Shown here: positions 33,866 through 46,793 of the stretch, in pieces
How positions within the stretch are numbered: the stretch's first letter is position 1
Layout: each line of letters opens with the position of its first letter
Assembly: GCA_012932295.1 (NCBI GenBank)
Contig: JAAONU010000001.1
Span: 20,460,120 to 20,524,119 of the forward strand
Length of the DNA stretch: 64,000 bases
DNA from: Cyclina sinensis
Taxonomy: Eukaryota; Mollusca; Bivalvia; Venerida; Veneridae
Reading direction: 5' to 3'
Program-made: the position numbers and the translations under genes
The notes under the pieces: model-generated
Told to the model about the DNA's origin: nothing
The model's input: only the letters and a program-made list of their open reading frames with translations
The model's database searches: none

Positions 33866-35849
33866 CAACTCTAAATAGATAAATAGAGGTCTTTTACGTT
33901 TACAAAAGAACTGTGAATCAAAATGTTTTGAAATGAAATCTGTGAGTAAATATGTGACTGTTGCATTTCTTGCAACGGTTTGACACAGTAGATTTAAGAC
34001 TACTGATATTGTATGTAACTAAAGTGATAAATTTCCAAATTTCAATCTGTTGCACTTATTCTGTGTCTTCTCTTGTTGAACATCGTTAAATGTCTACTCT
34101 TATTCCTTCTCAGGGGAGTTTACGTCCACTAGATGCTGATGATGGCTTCATGAAAATAATGTTATCTCGGAATAATAGTCTTGATAATACTATCTTTACA
34201 ACGATTTTGTCAACTTATCGTCAGTCTGTTATAAATTACAAGACTGTAGTTCATTTATATAGTAAACTATCAAATATCTCAAATATGTCGACATACAAAG
34301 TTTGGCTTCCTTTGTTCCTTCCATATAATTCTGCAAAAATAAGGTCATGATTTCTCACATTACAATCAGTATACTGCTCGTATTCGTTCAGGGGAAGAAA
34401 ACTACGGTATCCAGTCTCCAAGTCAACTAAAAAGAACGACGAACCTTTGATAACGGGACGTTGATTTGTTTTTGTTTTCTTTGTCTTAAATTTGATTAAT
34501 CACTTTAAAAAAAATTAATATTGTACAATGCAAGATGCTGTATTGGCAAGTTAGTACAGAAAGAGGTTCACAGCATCAGTTTTACCTTTCCTAACATATA
34601 AGTTTTTATGACATTTTATGTGCAGTTCCGAATTACAGCGTTTGCGTTCACTCAGTAAGGACAGTAGACTTTTGAACATCATTTTAAGATAAAATTGTGT
34701 ACATTATGACAATACATCTGTTACATGCCTGCACGTTTGTTGTATTTATTTCATACTTACATTAATGACTTTTTAATGTGTTTGTCTGCACTTATTGTTG
34801 CAATAAATATTTTAAACCTCTGAATGGTTATTTCAGTACGAAATTGTTTCCTATCAATGTCAGATATCAGATTAAGTTATGGTATGAAAGAAATACAGTG
34901 AAGCCAGTGACACATACACAGATATAGTCTATTCTGCATTTTCATATAACCTAACATTGGAATGATACAAAGTATAAAGAAGACAAAACAGATTACAAAT
35001 CAATGTGTCAAAGACGCTGGGTCTTACATGTTGTATGTTCATTAAGCGACATCAAATGAGTAATTCTCAACGCAGTTTATTTGTGATAATAGCGTTGACA
35101 ATTAAGCAATTTATATCAAGCCGTCAGTAAATTCGTTAAACTGTGATAATGACAAGAAATTACTTTGAAGGTATTCCGTTAAAAAAGAAGTCTGCAAAGG
35201 TCTTTCTGAAACAGATTAATAAATAGTAATTATAATAATAATGAATTCAACATCATCAAACACACTTCCAAACTAGATCATCAAAAGTTCTGACTAACTC
35301 ATGAGGATTTCTGAAAAATGTTCCATGGTCTAAGCTGGTGACCTAGTTACCAGACCAACTTCGATAAAGATTTTGAAAAAAACTGTATCCAATAACTTTA
35401 ATGTTCATGAAATAACAGAAGCGATTCATCGTCCAATTATGTTATAAATAAAAGTACCTGGTCACATAGCAGACTAAATATCAATTTGAATGGACATTTT
35501 GAAACTGACTGAAGCTCCCAAAACTTTAATTTTCGAACTACATCATTTGACTAACTCATAAAAAGTTGGTAACATGACCACTTTTGATTTCTAACGATTT
35601 TTTGATGACCTAGTGTTCACCTTTAAACCTTTAAACTTCAACCAAAATTTTGTTGAACAATCTAACCTGCGTCAAGTAGCTTTAATGTTTATGGAATAAA
35701 AGGAGCGAAACATCGTACAATTTATGTTGTAAATAAAAGAAACCTGGTCTACATTGCTGACTACAGTTCAATTTGATCTGACATTATGAAATTGAATGAA
35801 GTACCAAGATAAAAACGTTAATGACACCAATTCAATCTGGATAAGAATT

Positions 35850-37137
35850 CTAGTGGAAAAAAGAAACTGTGCATGGGTATAATATGCTATAACTCAGGCG
35901 GTTTATTAGAAACCGCCGAAATGTTTTCAACGGGGTTTTAAAAGACCATTCCATATTCTCACAAGCGCACGTGGCAGGTCAGGTTACGTCAACGGCTGAT
36001 TTTGAAGGCGACGTAAGCGACGCTGCATCTCATCCCACACGTGTTCTAAAGGTGACATATCCGGTGACATTGCAGGCCAGGGCAGCACATTCACATTGTT
36101 CTGGATCAAGAAGTCAGTGACGACTCGTACGACCTGCGGGCGAACGTTATCCTGTTGCAGCGTGGCGTTATGTTGCTTCACAAATGGACGAACGTGAGGC
36201 CGGATGATTTCGTCACGGTATCTGATGCCTGTAAGTGTGCCTTTCACAACCACAAGAGCTGTTCTGCCATGGGATAAGATGCCACCCCACACCATGACAC
36301 TACCTCCGCCGAATGGACGTTGTTGAAACACACAACTGTCATGGAAACATTCAACAACACGATGGTACATTCTAGAACGACGCTGCTGTCGAGATGAAAC
36401 CTGGACTCATCCGTGAAAAGAACACGTGCCCAGTCCTGCTGCGTGAAGTGTATGTGTCATCTACACCAGGCAAAACGTGCTACACGGTGACGTTGCTGGA
36501 GAACAGGACGTATGGCTGGACGTCGTGGACGTCTGCTTCGTTCAAGCAACCGATTAAGTACTGTTCGGAAACTAATTCTTTTAAGGCCAGGAATACTTCT
36601 AGCTGCCAAAAAAGCAGTTCTGAGTCGTTCACGGAGATGAATAACCTGGATGTACATGTACGTATCCTGGCGATTAAACGTTACGCGTGGACGTCCTGAC
36701 CGGTCTCTGATGGTCCCAAACTGTTGGTACTGTCTCATCAGGGCGTCTAAAGTATTTCGGTGCACACCAAATTGTCTGGCAAAGTCAGTATGACGTACAC
36801 CAGCTTCGATCATCCCTACGATGCGGCATCTGTCAGTTTCATTCAATCTTAGCATGGCGTATCAAAGAAGTTTTTCAAAATTTTGGTGGTTTTGTGTCTT
36901 ACAGGTATTAACACTATGCTTAAACACAGGTTTACGCGACAAACGTGTTTGCAATTGACTGCTAGCAGAAAAAACATGATAACGAAGACGTTGGCCAGAC
37001 AGATAAACTACCCGTGCATTCATGCACTGACCAGTGTAAATGAGGGATACACAACTTACCTGTAAAGTTTCAAGCTTTAATTAAAAATGAGCGATACATG
37101 AACATTTTACACATGCACAGTTTCTTTTTTCCGCAAG
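35850..37137 (-). mobile_element. Tc1-like transposon, inactivated
   Basis: A 1,288-bp unit with inverted ends: left CTAGTGGAAAAAAGAAACTG then TGCATG, right its inverse with two mismatches (21 bp at 35855-35875 and 37112-37132 are perfect). It encodes a broken DD34E transposase on the minus strand. The right flank is TA (37138-37139). The left flank is TT, probably a mutated TA. Duplication copy 2 has no insertion at the matching position (near 49,047, 'aataagTAtaaag'), consistent with integration into TA after the duplication. Confidence 0.88.
35984..36855 (-). pseudogene. Tc1-family transposase (broken)
   Basis: The N-terminus is a helix-turn-helix DNA-binding domain (MLRLNETDRCRIVGMIEAGV...), followed by a GRPR motif around residue 55. 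The catalytic core then shows FTDESRF (first D), GGGSVMVWGGI, LQQDNVRPQ (second D) and SPDMSPLEHVWDEM (E), with 34 residues between the second D and E. This is DD34E, as in Tc1 transposases, which cut and paste the element at TA sites. Two lesions break it: an in-frame TGA at 36457-36459 and a one-base frameshift near 36400, after FTDESRF. The length, about 290 codons, is somewhat short of the usual about 340. The plus-strand frame 36394-36699 is its shadow. Confidence 0.93.
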
Positions 37138-38314
37138 TATTTATTATATAGATAGTATCATAGGAAATTTTTATGGGAATTAATGAAGTAAACTGCGTAA
37201 ATCTTGTCATAAAACGTTTTATTTCAACTTTATTAGTATCTAGGGTGACATTATTCTCATTCCTAATTAAGTACAGCTACACCTAGTGTCCATGGTATCA
37301 CGTGAGACCCTTAGTCGCAATCAAACAATATCAACTGTTACAATGTATATTTAACTATGGCTATAGCGTTAAAATGTGTCTTGAAAAAAAATTAAGAAAA
37401 CTTAAAAAAAGTGTGTTGTCAAGTTTGAACATCATTTGTTGAGACTGAGAAGCTTTTGATGGAAAAAATCACCAAAGTTATCATTCTATGTTAATAACTG
37501 TATTACTTTACAAGTATACAACTGCAATTACAGAGATGATAGAAAATAGCTTTGGTTAAATTACGAAAGCAAATTAAAAAACATCTGATGTTCATCTAAT
37601 AATTTTATATAAGTAAAATTAATTACAGATAATGTATGTTCCAGTTCAATATTGATTGCATATAATTTATTTTCTACAACCTCTGACAATTCAATTTTTA
37701 CCTAGAAAAAGATCGATACATTTTGTTTCTTTCTTTTTTTTATCAGAAAAATACAGTGCTATATATATTGTTTTTTGAGGAAAGAAAAGCAAAACCAAAA
37801 CAACAGTTTTAGTTGTAATAAACCTGTTCATAAGAATACTGTGATGCTTAACAAGCTGGGTTTTCTTCTTCTTTTTCTATTTTGGCTCGTTTTCTGTTTG
37901 TTTGTTTGTTGTCTATTTGTACAATTTCAGGATATCGCCAGATCTAAAATGCATATTTTTGCTATGTAAATAAGTTATGCAAATTAACATTTTTATAAAC
38001 ATCTGTGGCAACATGTCTTTCAATCCATCTAAATACTCTATTTCAGATCATAAAATAGCATAAAAAGGTGTCAAATCTAATTTTGTAAGATAGAAAATAG
38101 AGATTTTACGCGTACAGCAAATAGCTTTTGCATATCTGAAGGGATTTAGGACTCTTCTGTAGAATACTTGATTAAGACGGCAACGGGAACAAACACTTCA
38201 TCAACTGATAAATGTGATGAAACTTGGTTGAATCAGTTAATTAAGATACGATGTGCAAAACAGTTCTGTCATCCATCAATTTGATTAAATAGCTTGTTTT
38301 ACAGAGATCTCGTT

Positions 38315-39923
38315 CCCAGCAAACACCTGACGTTGGATCAACGTCGGATATAAGTTGATTTTATGTCGCGACGTCAAATGACTACATTCCACGTCGACAC
38401 GACGTTAGATTTGCGACATCGTATCGACGTTGTCATCCGACATCGCCTGGACGTTGGATTTATGTCGGGTCTCGAGTAATCAGCCTTGACCTGGTTAATT
38501 CCCTTTGTTCTACTTTTTAACCTCGCAAGGTGGCGATTAAAAACAAAAAAATAAAAAATACCATCACATAATTTTTTCATATTACATACACAGCCGAAGA
38601 TATTTCAAGTTTATATAGCTTAAAATGGGTATATTCATTAAACTTGTGAAAATAATTGAAAAAAAGACGGAATTTAAAAGACGATTTCAAAACGAGGCTA
38701 CACCGTCTCGAATTGAACAAAGGCGCTTCCGTTGAGATTCAAAACGTGGAAAGAAAGAATATCGGTTGTGTATTAAATATCTTAGGATTCAAGACGACAT
38801 ATTTATAGAACAAAAACGTAAGTATATATTTTGCAAGTTTACATATGCACGAAATGTTGCTTTGTTTGAATTTCGTATTTTTTTAATGCACAGTTAGTAC
38901 ATATGTTTTGATATTCTTTTTGTTAAGAGGTAATAAAACGGAATTATGGGGTAATAAAACGGAATTATGGATGACTCACTAATTTACAACTTGCATATAT
39001 TTTACATACATAAAATAAACTTGGATATTTGAGCTCTAAGTAATTACTCATAATTATTCTATGACATATTATTAATTCATAGCTGAAATGTTATAGATAC
39101 AGATAATTACTTCAATATTATTTATATTTATTTTTATCCAGCAAGTACTATGAAAACAAAAGACTACAACAGAACAAGATGTTGGCATGGCCATTGCAAA
39201 TTGCTTGAAGTATGCTCCAGGCAGGCGCGGAGGAAAGGGTATGAAGTCGAGTCTTGGCCACCAAGAAGCTCAAAACGCACCATAGGGGAATTTAGCTCGA
39301 CCTGTTTTTCAAAGAAAAAAATATAGAGTTAAATACACATATTTCATAGTGTAAGATGCTACTTTTTGTTATAGCATACAATGACTATAAATTGATTTGA
39401 ACAGAATAAAGTAGTTTGATTATTTGTTATGGACAAAAAATGAGATGTTGTTTTTTTTATCTTATAGTTAAATTGTTTTTGATGGATAAAGCAAGCAGTT
39501 TTTACATTTTGTTATATTGCTTGTTATGATTATATTTTAATAAAGAATATAAACATTTTTGAAATGCAGAGTTCTTAGTTGTCTTTTTATTGAGAATTGT
39601 TTGCACAAATGTAAGATATAGTTTGACTATGTATGTAAATTGAAAACTGTATGAAATTGTCAGTAACTGTTTGGAAAAACATTGGAAACTGGTTGGAATT
39701 ATGTTAGAAACTGGTTGGAATCACGTTGAAAAATAGTTGGGAATTGGTTGGAAAGTAGTTGTGTATACGTTGAAAAGATGTTGGATTTATGTCATTATTG
39801 ACGTTGGATTGACGTCGGGTTCTGACGTCTAAAAACTTTCATATACAACTAAAATCCAACGTCTATCCAACGTTGGAGTCCAACGTCTAACCAACGTTGA
39901 TACAACGTCATGTGTTTGCTGGG
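38315..39923. mobile_element. TTAA-type non-autonomous transposon with ends CCCAGCAAACAC
   Basis: A 1,609-bp unit whose ends are inverted: CCCAGCAAACACCTGACG on the left against CCCAGCAAACACATGACG on the inverted right. Both subterminal regions are packed with ACGTTGG/GACGTC words in both orientations. The right flank is TTAA (39924-39927) and the left flank ends GTT. Duplication copy 2 holds the empty site 'gatctcaTTAAtgtatac' (TTAA 52088-52091), showing insertion at TTAA with loss of AA at the left junction. TTAA targets plus CCC ends fit piggyBac or Kolobok. No transposase is evident. A 20-bp unit, GGTAATAAAACGGAATTATG, is tandemly doubled at 38929-38970. Confidence 0.78.
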
Positions 39924-41985
39924 TTAATGCATACTATACTACGGAATTATTTGATTGGCATTGTGATATTGATAGAAACACTGGGATTAATATAAACGAC
40001 AAATTTTTCTATTTAGATTATATTTAAACGTTGCTAAAACGTTTAATCTTTAAACCATTAATTAACTACATATTTCAAGATGTAGTTACGTGTCTTGCAA
40101 AAATGCTGCTCGTGTATATTTTTTGGGGGGTTGTTAAATACGTTATGAAACGCCATTGAACATTAAAACTAAATGCACTTGAAACATTTAACAACTGTAC
40201 TGTCAATACTAGCAAATGTGAAAACATTAAAAAAACACCCTTCTGTTAAATCACTGCTTTTCAAACACGTTTCGACAAGATAAATCTCCATCTGTAATAA
40301 CAGATGAGGTTACTATACCATTGAAAACAGATTTTTGTTATTACTCACACAAAAATGTTTTTTATATATATATATACACTTAACAATTTTCTTATTGGCC
40401 ACTTGAAGTTTATTTCAACATTTTAATAATTACGAAAGAAAAAATAGTTTAAATGTTCACCCCGTTCTGGATGAGGACCCTTGGTAGCGATACATACGCC
40501 ATAGCTGTTGTAAACAATGGAGAATATATGATAACAAAATACTGCAAAATTTCAAGTCGTTCTCATTTTTAGTTTTGGTAACTTATAGTTTTATTGGCTG
40601 GCCAATTAGAAAATTTGTTAAATGTATATTTATCACAACACCGGACAGCATGTCAAACATATGAATGTGCATTATTGTCACTCAGTAAAAGGTAATAGCC
40701 CACTGCACCTGCACAGAATTTAATCAATAAACTGATGTGCAATCAATACCACATTAAAAAAGTAGGGTTTCTGTATTTTCTTACACGCTGTTGCCGCCTC
40801 AGACCATAACTGACCTTCGACCATAGTGGTTATCCTCACCAGCAACGTTTGTGTTGAAAAGTTCTCCTTGGTCTTCTTCATACTTACTGAATAAATGCAT
40901 TTTCATCTACTACATATAGAACATTGACTAATCTATGAAAGGAAAGGCCTAGTCGTATCATGCTTGACGGTCTGTGTCGGACATCAAAATGGCAAAATAT
41001 TCTTCTCACGTCCGTAAATACTTGCCTAGACAATGTTTGTCGATCACTGTACCCGGCTGCATTCCTGGTACTCCTATGCTCTACATTCCCTTCAACTTAC
41101 AACGTTTTTCTTTCTGTATTTTTTTTACTTCTTTTTAATCATTTATATATTTTTCAAAACTGATCTTACATTTACACTCGCCACTATCATCAAATAATGA
41201 AAACAAGAATACATTTAGTTAGCATATCAAAACACAGGTTTCCTTTCCCTTGACTAATGGAAATTCTACCGTCAAGAGAGCATTTGGTGACAATCTCAAT
41301 ACAGTCTTTATTTATATCTACAAAAAATTGGTGTGAAGTACGTTTAAATTTATACATTTTCTTCAGACCACTGAAATATGTTTGTCATTTTGTTTTGCTT
41401 TGTTTTGATCCAATCATCAAATTAGGTTTGTACAACTATAAAAGTTAATTCCGAACCATTTAGCTCTGAATTCATCTCATACCACAAGAATGGTGACAAT
41501 CTTTATCATATAAAGCTTGGCACTTCAATTTTTTTTATATAGCTATTACAATAACTGTAATATTCTTTCATAAACTCCATCTCCCAATACCAGCGGTGAA
41601 AACAAAATGTTGTTGTCAATAAAGCCATATAACTACCACACAGCCAATACATTATGTGGCAGTTATTCCTGTTAAGAAGGAAGAAGGCAAACATTTTATA
41701 TTGCTCTCTGTGAAAGTTTAATCAACGGAATACAAAGGTTTCTATACCTGTTATTTTCGTAGCATATTTGTAATATATAGACAAGTTGAAGTAAAACATT
41801 TACGTAACAAATCAAGTTATGGTTAATTTTTATAAATCTTTCAAGTGACTTCATCTGAAAACTCTTTTGATGAATTTCTTGATTCAAACAAAGGCGGGTG
41901 CACAATGACGATAGCAAAACATGAGTCTCGGTATGAACCTTTGTCTCCTGTCAAGCCTATAAGAATTCAGAAGAATGTTTTGCTT

Positions 41986-43133
41986 TATGCCGGAATAACA
42001 TCTGAATTGTATCTTTTAGAATTAAGGGTTTGTTACTTAAGAATTCAGAATTTGTTATGCTGGCATTACATTTGAATGTTTTATTATTAATAAAGAATAT
42101 AGTTTCAAGATTTTACGTATTGATTTGTTGTCTTTTTCCATGAGTTGGTGTTATATATGAAAACAATACGCTTCATTTTCATAGGGTAAAAATGCAAATA
42201 TCAGTATATAAAATGGGACTAAATGAAAAATACCTTTTTAAAATAGGCAGCAATACCTTTAGTTATATTGTGAAATTCGGTCTAACTGAACGATAAACAG
42301 TAAAAAAAGTTTTTTCGATGAGTGTTAACCAATAAAAATGTATGATATAAGGAAACCGTCTGTTTCAAGGCAATTGAAACATCTTGTGTGATATTACGAA
42401 AAAATATTGTCACGGAGAGTGTTTGAGGTTGTAGCCTTAGAAATACAGCAAAAAAAACACGATTAGAAAAGGGTATCTTAAAAACATACATAAAAACGCT
42501 GCTTCAGTCATACAAACACTTTTTATGATAAAAGTATTTTTGCGAGGACTGAGTCGTCATTTCAGATAAATTAGCATATGCATATCTCAACTCGATGTCT
42601 ATCTTAGATTGCTCTGTTTTGACTTAATCAGTTTACTTATGTCTATATTTCCATTTAAACCTTATACATGCCATAATAACAAAAAAAACGATCACCTTTT
42701 ACCGTAACTATGCAAAAGTTTCAACAATTAAATGAGTATGCAAATTTTACTTTAAAGTTACTTTTCAATTTAAAGCAGCTTTTTCACAGTCATTGTTCAT
42801 TGACTAAGAATCTTATTCTAATTGTCTGTGTGTATTATGTCTCGCAATACCAATCTACTGACGCATTGTCACCCAATGCAACATTTTATGATTGTGAAAA
42901 AAAATAAAATGGGTAGTTTCTCCATCAAAAGCTATAGCCTTACGAACGGTATAAAACCATGTTTAGAATGTCTAGTTTCGTTTGCCGTTACATGACTGAT
43001 CACATTTACTCTTTGTGCATGCGCTCACAGTATATCCGTATTTGAATATTAAACCAGAAACCACAGGCATTCATGGATAAATGTCCCGCAAAACAAGGTA
43101 CAAAATTTTACAAGAATGAATCCTAGGGTCACT
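41986..43133. other. Spacer between duplication copies, no gene seen
   Basis: AT-rich. The open frames at 42282-42491 (minus) and 42710-42907 (plus) have no recognisable features. Confidence 0.4.
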
Positions 43134-43505
43134 TTATTTTACTTTAAACATGATTTCAAAGTGTTGCCATAATATTGAAAATGAAAGTCTATCAGCTGCT
43201 TCGAGTTTATCTACAGGGTCCGTTACAAATCCTATAAAGTCAACTAAAGACTTCACTGTTTTTTGACAATAAATCTGACACTTGACTGAGATGTTTAGAT
43301 TGAGGTTGTTCAACAATTTCATATCTAATTTATGTTTATTAGGTAAGAGACCGGAAGGTGTGTCACGAAAAGTGTTGTAAACAAGCGAAATTATTTGAGA
43401 GAAATTGGAGGTGCGGTGGAGAAATGTTTTTACTTTGAATGGAGTTTTCAAAAAAACACTGTTTGAAGTAAATTGACCCATGTTGCGGGACGTTTCACAT
43501 GGCAC
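43134..43505 (-). CDS. Hypothetical open frame, 123 aa, unknown product
   Basis: Reads MPCETSRNMGQFTSNSVFLK at the start and ...DPVDKLEAADRLSFSILWQH near the C-terminus. Composition is balanced and not repeat-like, and an AATAAA-like word (aaaataaag) follows the stop. It lies 1 kb downstream, on the same strand, of the conserved fragment 44594-44869, so it could be another exon of the same decayed gene. No counterpart was found near copy 1. I do not recognise a family. Confidence 0.3.
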   Translation of the reverse strand: MPCETSRNMGQFTSNSVFLKTPFKVKTFLHRTSNFSQIISLVYNTFRDTPSGLLPNKHKLDMKLLNNLNLNISVKCQIYCQKTVKSLVDFIGFVTDPVDKLEAADRLSFSILWQHFEIMFKVK

Positions 43506-44593
43506 AGCAAGTACCTGTTTCGGGGATACCGTATTCTATATTTATCTAGAATTCGCCAAGTAGACGTTTACGAAAAATGCGTTTTCCCGTGCAAAGTAAC
43601 CTACGCGAGCCGATTTTTTGTCAGAAAACAAAAACAAAAGACTTCACCAACAGTAACGAGGGAGAGTAGAAAATATCTTTTTAAAATCTACCGTTTAAAT
43701 GTGAACGAGCTGCTTTAAAGTTTTGTGAAAATTACTGTCGTGAACATGAGTAGCAGGTGTATTTTGTATCATGACTCGAAATCTTTTAAACTCTCTTATG
43801 AAGTTTTTTTTGCAACATGAAAACATCACCTTTCCGTTTTAGATTTCTCTTCGAAATGCTATCAGCGAAGGAATCTTGAAAAAAAAATCTGTTGACGCCT
43901 GGAGCACTGTTTGAAGAGAAGTAAAGAACAAGATAATGCTACATACAAAGTTCTAAGCTGTGAATCTTGTGATATCAGAAATTAAGATTTATACAAACAT
44001 TTTTCATTTCGCCACATGATCCCTTATGTGCAATGGACGGAAAACATTAGAACAACGTTGAATGGAATCGGTATAAGGAGACTTCTAGCAAAATGTCAAT
44101 TCAATCCGCCAGGAATCTTTTGCAGAGATGCTGTTTGAAGTCGACGAACAGACAGGCATCTCAGTAGTTTATCTTGAGCACAGGTGCTCGTTGCTATAGT
44201 GCGAGAACATTTCAAACAAACTTAAACCGAGGAAAACACTGAAATACATGAATTTATTATCCATCACTTGTTTCTAGCATCGGTAACACATTATTCGGTT
44301 TTATGCGTGACTGAGGGAGTGTAAAAATGAAATCACACGAACTACAGAGATTCTCTCTTAAAGTTGCTTACTTAATTTAAATAATACAAACATTTTGTTG
44401 TAAGATCCTAAATCAAATGTGAAAACGCAAGATTAAAATTCACCCCATTCTACAATTGAAGAGGGTAAAATTAACATTCCCCCACCTCCCCAAAAAAGAT
44501 AACATGTTCTAAAACCTAGCTCTGAAACAACTTGCAATCATACAGAAACTTTTGCAATGTTTTACATTTAAGTTTAAAAGCGAACAAAACGAG

Positions 44594-44869
44594 TTAAAAA
44601 AGGGACCTTAAAAGCATTTTCTTAAATTCATAATCAGCCTCGATTAACATTTGTTTGATTTTAATTACTTTCGAACAGAGATAAAGAAATGGTGTAAAAC
44701 TTGGAACTAAATTCTGAAGACGCTGTTTACGGCTGTCTTTGTAAATGAATACACGATGCCAGACTTTACGAATGGAGTCTTTATCTGTTTTCATGTAGTC
44801 CAAGGGAAAATCAAAACCGTATTTCCTTGATTTGTTTATGGAAGAACTGGCAATGTTTGTTAGACGCAA
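44594..44869 (-). CDS. Unrecognised protein fragment, copy 2 (open, 91 aa)
   Basis: The open partner of the broken frame at 30230-30500. It begins MRLTNIASSSINKSRKYGFD, continues FPLDYMKTDKDSIRKVWHRV and FIYKDSRKQRLQN, and ends in a hydrophobic and basic tail (FLYLCSKVIKIKQMLIEADY...). No signal peptide and no domain that I can name. Because roughly 40 residues are nearly identical between two otherwise strongly diverged DNA copies, I treat it as a real, probably partial, exon rather than chance. Start and end are those of the open frame, not confirmed exon edges. Confidence 0.4.
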   Translation of the reverse strand: MRLTNIASSSINKSRKYGFDFPLDYMKTDKDSIRKVWHRVFIYKDSRKQRLQNLVPSFTPFLYLCSKVIKIKQMLIEADYEFKKMLLRSLF

Positions 44870-46793
44870 CAGCTTCGTTCAATTATTTTAAAGAAATGTC
44901 AGCAGTGTTAATTCATTTAAAAATTCAAAATTAAATAAGCAAGCAAATTCAGAATGACAGAACACTTTTCACTTTTCCTTGAAAAAGGAGGAAAAGGTTA
45001 GTAGTTCTTACACACTTTCTTTCTGTATGAGTCTGTGATGAACTGTTTGGGAATGAAATATATATAAACCCTTTTCTCCAAAAAAATCCTTTTAAAAATT
45101 TTCTTAATCAGAGCAATGGAGTCCAATAAACACTGAGGTACTTTTCAGAACTGGTATAGTAACATTCGTGCACACTTAGTGATAAAAAGGCGAAAAAAAG
45201 GTGTCTCTTCAGAAGCGTCCTACAAATACATAACTAACAATTTTATACAAATATACACACATAAAATAGAGCGATGTAGTTTTGCATCTCATAGAATTAT
45301 TTTTCAAGTATGAAAAAAAATCTATGACTTCTGAAATAAATAAGATAAGTTAGTTTTAAACAAGATCATAAATGTTATTAGAACTATCAAAAAAATTTCT
45401 TTAATCTTAACTCGAAAAATACAAAAAATAGAACTATACATTACCCCATACCTTAAGGTAAATTCTGTATCTGTAGACAAATGAAACAGTTGTCTCTCTG
45501 AAATGTTGTTTATCTCCGTGATATAAGATTTTATTTTTATATGTACTTTATACTGCGTATTACAGAGCACTTAAACCAAAAATCTGATATCTTGTTACCG
45601 TGATATGTAGATAAACGTATTTATTTGGAATAAATAAATGTGTTTATGTACAAAATATAATAGGTTTTTGAAGATGGAAGTGTTTTTACAGATTAGAATA
45701 ATGGTTTTCACTAGTTTCGGCGAGAATTCAAGTAAACAGAGTAATCGAATTGATGTTATGTTTTTTGTTTTTAATTCCTTAGATACCTTTAAAGTCACAT
45801 CAAGAATGAGTCCCTTTTTGCAATTTTAATTCAAAATTTGAATAATAACAGACATGTGTCTTGAACAAAACGCATTACTGATACAGAAATTTCAATCAAG
45901 GTGATTTGAATATAAGTTACTTAAACTAAAAAACTACTTATGTTTTAAATAGCTATTCCTTAAGTTATGCATTTACAAATTTCTTACAGGGATTTCTTTG
46001 TATATACATTGTATATTGTTATGTGCGTAAAAACGTTTACTATTAGAATATAATCACATTTTTTATTCAACGAAATTTATTACTAAATTTATTATTTAAC
46101 AAGACAATGACGTTTTTTTAACACTTATTCTGCAATTTATGTAAATATGTTTCTTTTCTCTCAGTTAAATTGTCATAAATTCGTACTTGCCGTAAATTCA
46201 AAACTCATACAGCTATGAGAAATATTTAATCCTGTCCAGAGAAATGGCATAGTAAAATTTTATATCTTATTATGAATTATAATCGTTTATGGTTCTTAGG
46301 CTGTCAGATGCCTAGCCGGTAGCAGCATTAAGCTTTAGAACATATTTAAGTTTGTTTAATAGATTAATAAGAAAGACTTGCCTTAAGATTCATATTAAGG
46401 ACCCAAAAACACCTTATGTAAGATGGTGCAAAAAAGTAGGCACTGCATTGCTGGTTCTTCAAAGACGAGGAGGATTTGACCAAGCATTTCTAAACTTACC
46501 TCAAACACAGTTCAGCCATTGGATTCGTAACTTTTTGTAAAATAATTACTTTACATCAATGGATAATGATTGATTTATTCTACAAAGTTTGAAATAAACT
46601 GGAATTACTAAAATATATATTGGTTGGGAAAGTAAGGATACTGAAAACATGCAATTTTTAATATAAGATAAATTGGTCGTGTTTAAATTTATTTAATAAG
46701 CGATGTGTGCCTTATATTTGTCAAATAATATAAATATACAAGAGTCCCAAAATAACTTCTCAAAAATTGCTTACAAATTTGTCTTCTGGTGCT

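Larger units (their letters stand above)
29310..41985 (+). repeat. Segmental duplication, copy 1 (about 12.7 kb)
   Basis: Collinear with 43723-53850 in the same orientation. Anchor pairs include 29640/44035 (gtgcaatggacggaaa), 30360/44735, 32815/45515, 34490/47998, 37225/49130, 37680/51478, 38000/51765, 40690/52600, 41225/53155 and 41880/53735. By eye the matching blocks are diverged, with many indels, so the duplication is not recent. Private insertions in this copy are a MITE (33359-33865), a Tc1-like element (35850-37137), a TTAA element (38315-39923) and about 1.8 kb at 30890-32670. The outer limits are approximate. Confidence 0.88.

Noticed and set aside
34132..34165. Hammerhead ribozyme core (ctgatgatggcttcatgaaaa)
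   Set aside because: There is an extra base before GAAA, stem II is too weak, and duplication copy 2 (near 47,590) does not conserve the GAAA.
36394..36699. 101-aa plus-strand protein
   Set aside because: Shadow of the Tc1-like transposase on the opposite strand.
43083..43491. Transposon bounded by gtcccgcaa / ttgcgggac
   Set aside because: The inverted match is only nine bases, with no target duplication. It could be chance, and it overlaps the open frame at 43134-43505.
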